This document shows, one piece after another, positions 55,819-64,000 of a DNA stretch of 64,000 bases. This DNA comes from Clavulina sp. PMI_390 (lineage: Eukaryota > Basidiomycota > Agaricomycetes > Cantharellales > Hydnaceae). Made by a program: the position numbers and the translations under genes. Where the stretch lies: positions 552,585 to 616,584 of the forward strand of contig WIDE01000006.1 in NCBI GenBank assembly GCA_015039315.1, read 5' to 3'. Under the pieces are notes generated by a model. It was given only the letters and a program-made list of their open reading frames with translations, searched no databases and was not told where the DNA came from. Numbering within the stretch: position 1 is the first letter of the stretch; each line of letters starts with the position of its first letter.

Positions 55819-57642
55819 TCAGTCATCATTGTCTCCATCATCGTCATCGTCATTCTCATTGATCTCCCAGTCCTCATCATCCTGAATCATCCCGGTTGCG
55901 AATGGAGGAATGATACCAGGGGGCGGACCGTCCATCACACCTATGTGCTCCATCGCTGGCCCATGAGCTACTCCAAATGGTGGTGGTCCGTGGGCCACTG
56001 CGTTCCCCATCATCACTCCACCAGGCCCTACTGGGCCTCCTTCTCCGTCCGCGACGCCGGGATGTGGGCCCAAACCAAGCAGCTCTGGATGAGGACCACC
56101 GAACAATTCGGGCTCGAAATCCTCGGGCTTAATTGAAACGTCAATATTGCGGTCCCGCCCATAAAGGGTTAGAGCCTGTCGCAAAAGGTCTGACGACCCA
56201 CGCCTCACGGTCTCTGGGAGCCCGACGCCGGGGTTCGTCCCCACCGTGACAGTAAAGTTCAAGACTTTGAATATCTTCAATTTGCCAAACGCAGAGCGCC
56301 GGAAGAAAGATACCCAGAATCGATACTCTGGAGAGTCCCTGGTAGCATCCTCGGAGGATTGCGGCGGATCAGAAGGGGCTTGGGAATGTGACGATGGGCG
56401 GTGTGGCTCAAAGAAGCGGGATATCGACGCTGCAGGGATCGTGAGGGAGCGCACTTCGATGTACTCCAATTCCTCGGCTACTAGCGCGACGAACATTGTC
56501 TCGTCGCACGACGCGTTCTTCGCAGTGAAGCGCTTGAGTAATGGGAATCGAAGGTTGCCATTCTGCATCGTCACTGTGATATCTCGTTCTCGTCCCCGAG
56601 GACGAACGCGCAGTGTCAGCTCCGTGAGGGAGTGCTGGTAAGCAGAGATAAGATATCCTGCACCTAGCACTGTTGGCGCGTCCGAAAGATTCAGGAGGCC
56701 GATATCCAGGACAGATAAGTCCTTGCATTGTGAGAGATCCGCTGTGCTAGGAAGGGACGCCGCGAAATTGGAACGATTGGAGAGCCTGAAGCTCTGGAGG
56801 TATCTTGGGGGTGTGAAGACAGCATCAGCGAGTTCCCTCGCTTCGGGAAAGTCCTCGGTCACGACAATCTCGGCGTGCCGAAGCAGCGGCCATCGCGACA
56901 ACGCGCCCCCAAATTCATCGAGCGGCGTCGGGTTCACGATGCGGAGGGAGCGAAGATTCGTGGCTTCGACCAGCCCAGAGAGTATAGAATCGTTGTTGAG
57001 GTTGATATCGCCCCAAAGGGTCTGGTAGGTTCGCGCCGAAGGCTTCATAAGGTGACGGCTGTAGTCCGCTTGAGCATTGATATCGACGGACTGGAGTCCA
57101 GAACAATGCGATACAATGGTACGCACGAAGCCTGTCCACCCTACCCAGTGCTGAGGTTGTTTTGTCCCGGAGGGCTGGTAGGCCAACCAGGCTGAGCGAG
57201 TCTGCGCGTCAATCTTGCGCCGTGCACGAGCAGCCGATTGCGCTATGGGATCCCACCCAGATTCAATAGGGACTTCATATGTTATTTCTTTTCGTTCAGG
57301 GCCTCTGGGAGGATAGCTAGCACCGCATCGATAGTGCCAGAAGCTAAAGGTCAACTTGCGCACGACCCTCCCAACGTGTGGACGTTTTGTGAGAACTGTT
57401 GAGAATTCCTTGAGAGCCAATGGTCCGTAGAGTACGAGATCCTCCAGGAAAATAGAGGAGGAGAGTTCATGGAAATGTTTTGAAATCAATGCAAGGTTGA
57501 GGTGTATTAGGTATCGCTGACGGAGTGGTGTGAGGACATATTCCGGATCATCGAGCAAGTCAGCCCATGCGTCGATATCGGCATAGACCTGGCGCAGGAT
57601 TGTGTGCCAGACATCGAATGGAACGTCGATTGTTGATACCAT
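55819..57642 (-). CDS. Single-exon F-box-like protein
   Basis: An intronless 607-residue frame. The N-terminus VPFDVWHTILRQVYADID followed later by LNLALISKHFHELSSSIFLEDLVLYG reads as an F-box-like start (Pro, then hydrophobic helix, then SKHFHEL) of the type common in Agaricomycetes. The long middle has leucine-rich-repeat-like segments (LRSLRIVNPTPLDEFGGALS, LSVLDIGLLNLSD, LTELTLRVRPRG). The C-terminus is Gly/Pro/His-rich and ends in a very acidic tail (DDEDWEINENDDDDDGDNDD). Likely a substrate adaptor of an SCF ubiquitin ligase, by analogy. Large families of such genes are expanded and variable in this group of fungi. It shares a 169-bp promoter region with RPB8. Confidence 0.8.
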   Translation of the reverse strand: MVSTIDVPFDVWHTILRQVYADIDAWADLLDDPEYVLTPLRQRYLIHLNLALISKHFHELSSSIFLEDLVLYGPLALKEFSTVLTKRPHVGRVVRKLTFSFWHYRCGASYPPRGPERKEITYEVPIESGWDPIAQSAARARRKIDAQTRSAWLAYQPSGTKQPQHWVGWTGFVRTIVSHCSGLQSVDINAQADYSRHLMKPSARTYQTLWGDINLNNDSILSGLVEATNLRSLRIVNPTPLDEFGGALSRWPLLRHAEIVVTEDFPEARELADAVFTPPRYLQSFRLSNRSNFAASLPSTADLSQCKDLSVLDIGLLNLSDAPTVLGAGYLISAYQHSLTELTLRVRPRGRERDITVTMQNGNLRFPLLKRFTAKNASCDETMFVALVAEELEYIEVRSLTIPAASISRFFEPHRPSSHSQAPSDPPQSSEDATRDSPEYRFWVSFFRRSAFGKLKIFKVLNFTVTVGTNPGVGLPETVRRGSSDLLRQALTLYGRDRNIDVSIKPEDFEPELFGGPHPELLGLGPHPGVADGEGGPVGPGGVMMGNAVAHGPPPFGVAHGPAMEHIGVMDGPPPGIIPPFATGMIQDDEDWEINENDDDDDGDNDD

Positions 57643-57811
57643 TGCTTCTCTGACTGGGTCGAAGAGGATCGGGCAAGTCAGTCAGAGACGCGATTGTGAC
57701 TCGTGAACGTTCGAGTTGACATTTGTCCTGCTGCAGGCGGCGTGGGAAATGTATTCTGAACCTTCGTCCCAAGCACTCAACAACTCTCAGCCTTCAATCG
57801 CCCTCATCAAC
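57643..57811. promoter_or_regulatory. Bidirectional promoter, F-box gene and RPB8
   Basis: Only 169 bp separate the start codons of the F-box-like gene (-) and RPB8 (+). The interval contains ATGs out of frame with RPB8. No TATA box is visible. Confidence 0.5.
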
Positions 57812-58454
57812 ATGGCCTCACAGCAAGGAAATATTGTCTTCGATGATATCTTCACCGTAACGGGGATCGATGTCGAGGGCAAGAAATTCGACCGAGGTTA
57901 GGCGACCTCCCTCTCCGAGGCATGTTTTGTTCACAAGCCTAACCACAAAATTTTCGATCATATTAGTATCGCGCTTGGTGGCTACATCAGAAAGCCACGG
58001 GATGCATCTTGCCTTGGACTATAACACCGAGTTGTACCCCTTAACTGTGAATGCGCGGTTCACTCTGACTCTCGCAACCTCACTGTCACGGAGTGGGGAA
58101 GCAGATGACTCGTCGGATTCCCGTAATGTTTGGCGGCCAGACAACAAGGGAAGGGCAGGGATAGAAGCAGACTATGACTACGTGATGTATGGAAGGGTGA
58201 GTCGCCTCGATTGATTCCTATATACTGGCTTGCTGATTCTGTACATTCCATCCAAAGGTGTACAAGTTCGATGACGGGACGGCGGAGAACGTGTATGTGC
58301 CAATCTCATCCTCTGCTAAGCGTGTTTCTGATGGCTGCATTATAGGACGGCATACGCATCATTTGGCGGTCTTCTGATGGCGTTGACGGGATCGTTCCGA
58401 CACATGCAGGGCATCACGATTGGAGAAAACATCTACCTTCTCATGAGGCAATAG
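57812..58454 (+). CDS. RPB8: RNA polymerase I/II/III shared subunit RPB8 (RPABC3)
   Basis: A subunit shared by all three nuclear RNA polymerases. Four exons (57812-57896, 57967-58196, 58258-58292, 58346-58454) give 152 residues, the usual length. The sequence follows the family end to end: IVFDDIFTVTGIDVEGKKFD, then RVSRLVATSESHGMHLALDY, NTELYPLTVNARFTLTLATS, ADYDYVMYGRVYKFD, TAYASFGGLLMALTGSFRHM, and the ending IGENIYLLMRQ. The acidic loop after LATSLSR is Ser/Asp-rich, as in other fungi. The chosen ATG gives MASQQGNIVFDDIF; earlier ATGs are not needed. Convergent with the NIPA gene, 238 bp away. Confidence 0.95.
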
Positions 58455-58692
58455 CATTGCACTCAGATCCTCTACTATCACGCCCTCGTTTCATTTGGTG
58501 CACAGTTATCGATTTGTACTAATATTCCACAATCACATTCATCTTGCATATAACCTGTCGCCAGAGTATCGCCTTGACGCACAGGCTGGTGTCCAGATAC
58601 AAAGATTCATCTTGGGTGAGTATAGAAGGGTATCATGCATCGAACAAAAACGAATACACTATGTATGAATTGAGGCACTGGCCACCCCGTTA

Positions 58693-60944
58693 TCAGGACG
58701 AGTCTGAGGCTCTGCGACCAAAGTGCTTCACGGCATTGCGTAACAATCCCCATCTGTTCTTTCTTCTCCCATTGCCCGCTGATTCCAAACCCTCGCCATT
58801 CTCGTCGTGCTCCCCATTTTCTCCTTCTGGTCGGTGCTTTGGGATGAGCGAGAAACCAGGACTCAAGGGCGAGAGACCAAACGAGAAGCCAGGTAGCGGC
58901 GGTGCCGCAATAACTGCATCCGCGTCTCCATCTTGGGGTGGATCGTTATCATTGAAATGGGTAGAGGAGGACCCACGTGAGTGGGAGAGGAAGGTTGCTC
59001 GACGACCTCGTCTTCGAGGAGGAGAACGCCATGGAGCCTGAGGCTGTGGAGGAGAGCTAACAATGTTTGGAGTTGAATCGGAGAGCGTACGCCCGCGCGG
59101 AAGGGGTGTGATGCTAGGGGATGCGAGAGGTTGGTGTGGTGGAGGAAGTGATGGGTCCGAACGGACCAGCATATCATAATCAGGATCTGGAAATGTGGTC
59201 TCTTCGGGCTCCTCTTCTATCAGGAGTTCAAGCGCCTCGCCATCTGGCGCGGTAGAAATTGCAGACGGTGAGGAGACAGCACGTCGTGCTGTGGTATCGA
59301 GGTTTTGATGAGGGCGCAGGGTGGCACCATATGTGCCGCGGCCATCTGCCTCTTGGGAAGAGGCACCCACAGCAATGGTTGCTCTCCTCCCAAGCGGGCG
59401 AGATGGGTTAGCAGGTGGGCTGCCTGCAGTGGCCACGGCTTCGGCAACAGTCCAGTCACCGTCAGTGATCCCGCCACTGGGCTCGCCCTCGCCAGAACTA
59501 TCTAAAGCACTGACAGCGCCAACACCAAGCAGTAAAATGACAATCCCTGTAATTACGAGTCCAAGTTGCTTGGGGGTGAGACGACCAAACTGGTCGAAAT
59601 ATATGAGGGAGTTGACGATCGAGGATAGATTGTATGAAGAGAATGCAACTGACGGAATGCGCTACGTTAGACAAATACCGAGCTCCGATAATGCAGGGAA
59701 CTTACCAGGGCAGACCAGCGTAGGATCTCCTAGTGTCAAGCTCTTTTGCAGATACCAAAGCTGCGCGAGTGCGAACACGCCAAGTGATATCAGCAGCAGC
59801 CAACTCTCAAATCTCCAAAACTGGTTCTTCCCCTGAGCGGTAACCAGGAGGAGCTCTACCGCACTTTTAGCAAAAATTAGACACATCCCGCTCAGGAGAC
59901 CGGAGATAGAAGCGTAGGAGATGGCGAGAATGGTGGGTGTCCGCGCATTGGAGTTGGAAGGGAGGAAGGAGCGAATGGAGGATGCTCGAGATGGTGAAAT
60001 ATGGACATGAGGTTTAGGATCGGCGCCCATAAGGAGAGGGGTGACCTCGGAAGCGGTTGGGAGATTGGGTGCTGGAGGTACAAGCGGCAGGGTTACGATA
60101 GCCGATTCATCATCTGGTGGGGTGCATGCTCCGGACATCTGGGCCAGCATTCGCTGATGCCGATTATAGCTCCATTCAGCCGTGTGTGTCTACACAGACG
60201 ATTAGATGAGTCCTTGAATCCTATGGACTATACTGCAAGGGTACTTACAGCGATTAGCACGATACCGACGACGGTGCCAAGTAAGGAGAAATATACGACA
60301 AAGCTTGTCCTCCCAAATAGCTTCAACAGGTCGTCTAACGAATGCGCCGGTTCTGGTACCACGCCATAGACGGCGATGAGGACGGCACCGACCACAACGC
60401 CAAGCGTGCCTAGAAACATGTATCGAGAGAATGTGTCCCCTAAGATGACGCGGGCAAAGAAGGCATTCCATAGGAGTGAAATTGCCCCTAATGGAGCGAG
60501 AATCACCACCGGAAGTGATGCTATTTGGAAAAGGGAGCCAAAAAGGTTGGAGGATAGGAATACGGCTAGCGAGAAGTGACATCAATACATCAATATAATG
60601 ATGATCATAAAAACAGGTGGGTGAAGAGTAAGGCTAAGGAACTCACTGAAACCCAAAAGCCATAATCTACAGTCGTTCAGTAACCAGCGACAGTTGTGTA
60701 CAGGGGGGATTTATGGTTAATCGCGCCTATAAATGAAGGGCACACGACGTATAAAAGTAACTCACGGTCTCCGATAATCGGCCTTCCTCTTATCCTCCGG
60801 TAGTGCTTGGTTCATTATGTGACTCTTCCGCTGGATAGTTAAGCCAAGAGACTGCACCAATGAGGCGATGAGGCCAACAGTGATCCCAACAGCAATACTA
60901 AGTGATGATGCATCGTCATCATGGGTCATGACACCGAGCTGCAT
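58693..60944 (-). CDS. NIPA-type magnesium transporter (DUF803)
   Basis: A multi-pass transporter of the NIPA family, which includes proteins shown to carry magnesium in animals. The minus-strand gene has several introns; exons 1 and 2 are 60944-60766 and a 20-nt micro-exon 60666-60647. Helices include SIAVGITVGLIASLVQSLG, TVFLSSNLFGSLFQIASL, VVILAPLGAISLLWNAFFAR (the drug/metabolite-transporter-like core), YMFLGTLGVVVGAVLIAVYG, YFSLLGTVVGIVLIAVSTL, GLLSGMCLIFAKSAVELLL, WLLLISLGVFALAQLWYLQ and LGLVITGIVILLLGVGAVS. The KSHIMNQ stretch after helix 1 and the ASLPVVILAPLGAISLLWNA block are family signatures. The last about 250 residues form a disordered, Pro/Ser/Arg-rich cytoplasmic tail much longer than in animal NIPA. 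The start is the ATG at 60944 because the frame upstream has only GTG. Confidence 0.87.
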
Positions 60945-61545
60945 AGTAAAGGTGGTCTTTTGTGCAGCCACGGGAAGCTAAAGAGGAGGGCAGCAAACAG
61001 AAGACAAAGAGTGGAGGGTCTTAGAGTCCCCCAGAGAGTTATTTGGCGGGATGTTTGGGTTCAGAGGTACGAGGAGGGAATGACCAGACAGAGTACTGAG
61101 TCCGATTTGAGGCGCGTGTGAGCCTAGCGGCCCTAGGGACGATTGCGAAAGGCGGGGTGTGTCTCTGTTCTGCGGCGGAGTGGGGGTGGGCCAGCACGCT
61201 TGACAGTATTTGGTCTTGTGTACACTCGGAGGGGTTCGCTAACCCCTGGTTCAGGGCACAATATCCAACAAAGGGAAAAGACAGCTCAATAACGAGCAGG
61301 GCGTGTCTATTTCATTACTCGTATCGACGGGAAGCAGAAACAAACAAGCCCGAGAGTGAGGAAGTATTATTGAAATAATATCCACAGCGTGGTCCATACG
61401 AAAGGAGACATGAAGCATGCCCATGAACCCAAGGATCACAAAGCAGCAGGAAAGGAGATCAATATGGTAGAAAATGTCTATAGCTCGGGTATCGCGATTG
61501 CGATCGGATTCAGAAGAATAAGCACTCCATGAAGAAAACGTAACG
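60945..61545. other. Spacer between tandem minus-strand genes
   Basis: 600 bp holding the promoter of the NIPA gene and the 3' UTR of the fucosyltransferase-like gene. No supported gene; the frame continuing to 61251 past the stop region is out of frame with the upstream exon. Confidence 0.45.
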
Positions 61546-63883
61546 TCAATGAGCATCGGCACCCTCGTAGCCCCATTTAACGCTACTCGAGATACCGTGG
61601 TTCCATGTCTCGACACGTCGGGCAGCCATGTCACTGATCGTTGAACTATCAGTACCGACGAACCCGACGGCCATAGCATGTATCGCTTGGTCAATGACCA
61701 TCGGGAAGTACCTGAGCAACAACATAATAAGCTGTTAGTTTCGACCTGTGCCACGGTCCGAGCAATTGGAGGCAGCAAGCTCGGGGGAGCAGCCACGTAC
61801 TTTCCATACACCTCCACTGTGCCCTGTGCATCATGATCAATACCCCTCCATCCTAAAGTATCAATCTGTTCCCAGTACGGATTCCTCTGCCTCTTCCCAT
61901 TCTCATTCGTCAACCACATCGGCTCATCACTGGTGATCAGCACATGGTTGAACTCGCTGCCTGGATCGAGCGCCGCCTCGCCCTCGTTGGAACCTGGGCG
62001 TTTTGCCCGCCGTCGAAGCTCCACTTGTGTCTCTTGAACGCGCACAGCGAACGCATCAAGGGAAGGGAGGCACTTTGAGATGTCTAAAGCTTCAGGGCCA
62101 TGGCACCACTCCGCAAAGTCTGTTCGACGATTGTGGACTGCAATGAACTATATGCAGGATCAGACCACCTGGGTGTTAATGTGCTTCTGGGTGGGGTGGG
62201 TGTGGATGAAAAGAGGGCTCACTGGAGGGATGGCACCATCAGGCGGTATTCCCAAGGCGTGTTTGACGTACCGGCTAGCTACGTTCTGCACCTCATCTGA
62301 GAATCGAGCGTGCCGGGCAACTGCACGCCAAACTGGTGAGTGGCCAGAGTCGAATGAATCCTTGTTCCAAAGGAAGCCCGAGTTGTAGATATAGTCGAAA
62401 CAAAGCTGGAATTGAGTAAAGGGGATGGTATCAGTATGTCTGACTGGCTAGAAAGAAGCTTGTCGCTCATCACAGCTTCGATAGTGTGATACATACTAGG
62501 TGCATATCGGGCTCAGCGATAGTCCCACTGAAGATAGATGGAGTGGGCGAGTGCTCTTCTACGCCCTTGTCAAACCCTTCTTGGAACCCGAGCGCTGCGA
62601 GCGACCATACGGATACTCCAGTACCTTCATTGAGCCTTGTCCAGTGGGGTGCCAGAGTATACGAAATGTCTGCACAACTCAAGGAATCAATAGAGCGAGA
62701 TGAATGGCATTAGTAACTGCACGTACCCAGCCGAAGGTCTACGGGTGCGTTGCATTCCCTTGCGTGCCCGTCAGGTCCAGTAAGCCACCTACATATCTTC
62801 CAGTTGGTCATTCAGGCTCTTTTTCGGTAGTGACCAAGCGCACCAAGGGCTCCAACAACTTAAAACCTCGTCCTTCATTACCTCGTCTTCACTGGAACCA
62901 GTTCCTTTCACGTCACGCCACTCCAAAATCGGATGGTTAATTGCATCTGAGAGAGTCGCTAGGTCAAAGACGTCTCCAAGCCAAATATCAGGGCTATCTA
63001 GGACGTGGTGAGTGCGAGAGATAGCTGGAAGAATTGGGATACGCTGTAATCGCGCCAAAGGGGCAAAATCAGATAATGGAAGGAAATACGGCATCGGTAA
63101 CATACGTCCGAGATCATTCCAAGGTAAATTAGGATCATCTATTGATGGATTTTTGAGCCAGCGCTAGTCGTCGGCAATCTGTGTTACTTGGGGGATCAGG
63201 GAACTTACGTAGGTTTCGAAATCGTTGGTGAAGCCGGCACTTCCCCACGACTGCACACCAATCTGGTCAATTCACCGCGTACATCTTAGCAATTAGATAT
63301 GGCTTACTGAGACGTACTTCTTATCAGCCCAAAGATTGTCTGGGGGAATACACAGGCGAAGTTTGAACACGAGAGGGCGTGAAAGGCATTCCGCCATGCG
63401 ATATTAGTTTGCCCGCCCTTTATGAACCCAGATCGTGCTAGTAGGACCAAAGTGCGTACCTCTGAACGCCTGGGTCGGTCGGCCATGTACAGTCAGATTG
63501 GCTAGCAGTCGGCCTTTAGCCTCCACTTCTGGTGGCGTATTGAACCTATCTCCCGAAGGCGAACTCAGGTTGCAAGTCTCGTTGCTCGGCCGAAGGGGGT
63601 CGTCTTCATGCTTGTGGCTGAGAGAACCCAATCGCTTGCTCGAGCTCAGCAGATGCCAGGATAAGAGCGAGAAGATGACGATCGAGGAGGAAATGATCAG
63701 GACAGCGAGGCGCATCAGAGAGCGCCGAGCCAAGAGTAAGGTCAGAAGAGTGAAGAGTGGCGAGCGTGACAATAATGAAGATGGGTTGGATGACGGATTC
63801 GGTGATGGTGAGCGGGATGAGCCTCGTGTTTCGTCGTGATATTTGGCATGGTCGTGAGTCGTCGGGAGGAGATCATCAGGCAT
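61546..63883 (-). CDS. O-fucosyltransferase-like type II membrane protein
   Basis: Resembles the GDP-fucose protein O-fucosyltransferase superfamily as found in basidiomycetes. Many exons on the minus strand. A Ser/Pro-rich cytoplasmic start is followed by a membrane helix (about residues 55-80, LAVLIISSSIVIFSLLSWHL). The luminal part contains NLWADKKYIGVQSWGSAGFT, NDFETY, GDVFDLATLSDAIN, PILEWRDVKG, then IPPFIAVHNRRTDFAEWC with the Arg of the GDP-fucose site (RRTDF), HVLITSDEP, and the C-terminal block YFPMVIDQAIHAMAVGFVGT followed by SSTISDMAARRVE. These match the conserved order of the family: HxRRTDF, then TSD-P, then FVGT-SST. The donor and acceptor are not shown by the sequence. The Tyr and His near the substrate site were not checked. 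It lies 7.4 kb from a GT18-like gene, but no co-regulation can be claimed. Confidence 0.82.
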
Positions 63884-64000
63884 AATTGAAAGACTACTGG
63901 TTGGCGTGAAGGGATGTGCGACCAGCGATAACGAAAGAAGTCCTAGTCACAGAGTGTGCTGGAAATCCGCGTCAGGCTGGGGAGGTGGTCGCAAGAGAGG
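63884..64000. promoter_or_regulatory. Start of the upstream region of the fucosyltransferase-like gene
   Basis: The 117 bases to the window edge lie upstream of the start codon at 63883 (-) and can only be part of its promoter or 5' UTR. Nothing else is recognisable. Confidence 0.4.

Noticed and set aside
44606..63883. Biosynthetic or glycan gene cluster
   Set aside because: The glucanase, GT18 and fucosyltransferase-like genes are separated by unrelated housekeeping genes, and no backbone enzyme or regulator links them.

Overview
The window is nuclear DNA of a filamentous basidiomycete fungus, most likely an Agaricomycete. The evidence is short GT-AG introns (mostly 50-70 nt) at high density, the gene set (a group III histidine kinase with a long HAMP array, a fungal GH5 exo-beta-1,3-glucanase with a membrane anchor, fungal fucosyltransferase-like and GT18 enzymes), and no operons, plasmid functions or transposases. 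The exact genus cannot be fixed from the sequence alone. Exon models were built by hand from splice sites and frame continuity. Where exact exon counts or lengths are given, the phases of all joins agree.

Layout. 0-9.5 kb: the cohesin acetyltransferase Eco1 (+), a membrane-anchored M24 metallopeptidase (-), an unrecognised Ser/Pro-rich protein (+), a 2OG-Fe(II) oxygenase (-) and an unrecognised protein with a basic N-terminus (+). 9.9-24 kb: the inner centromere protein INCENP/Sli15, a 21-exon Nik1/Os-1-type hybrid histidine kinase and a Topors-like RING E3 ligase, all on +. 24.8-37.2 kb: a homeobox factor (-), a 3.2 kb gene-poor stretch, nucleoporin Nup84/Nup107 (-), PCNA (+) with a large acidic insertion, and an MFS drug/polyamine-type transporter (-). 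39.5-51.2 kb: a low-complexity hypothetical protein (+), a five-RRM probable mitochondrial RNA-binding protein (-), a type II membrane GH5 glucanase (-) and a CCCH-TPR-J-domain protein (-). 51.9-64 kb: a GT18 glycosyltransferase (+), a tubby-like/DUF6593-like protein (+), a single-exon F-box-like protein (-), RNA polymerase subunit RPB8 (+), a NIPA-type magnesium transporter (-) and an O-fucosyltransferase-like protein (-).

The genes are mostly conserved housekeeping functions: chromosome cohesion and segregation (Eco1, INCENP), replication (PCNA), nuclear transport (Nup84), transcription (RPB8), osmosensing (histidine kinase), wall and glycan synthesis (GH5, GT18, fucosyltransferase-like). 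They do not form an obvious pathway cluster. Three tight divergent pairs (96, 191 and 169 bp between start codons) must share promoter DNA. I found no tRNA, rRNA, CRISPR, transposon or viral element. I do not see a convincing new multi-gene system. The most unusual items are the PCNA with about 100 extra residues in one loop, the CCCH-TPR-J architecture, and the frequency of micro-exons (8-24 nt) in this window.
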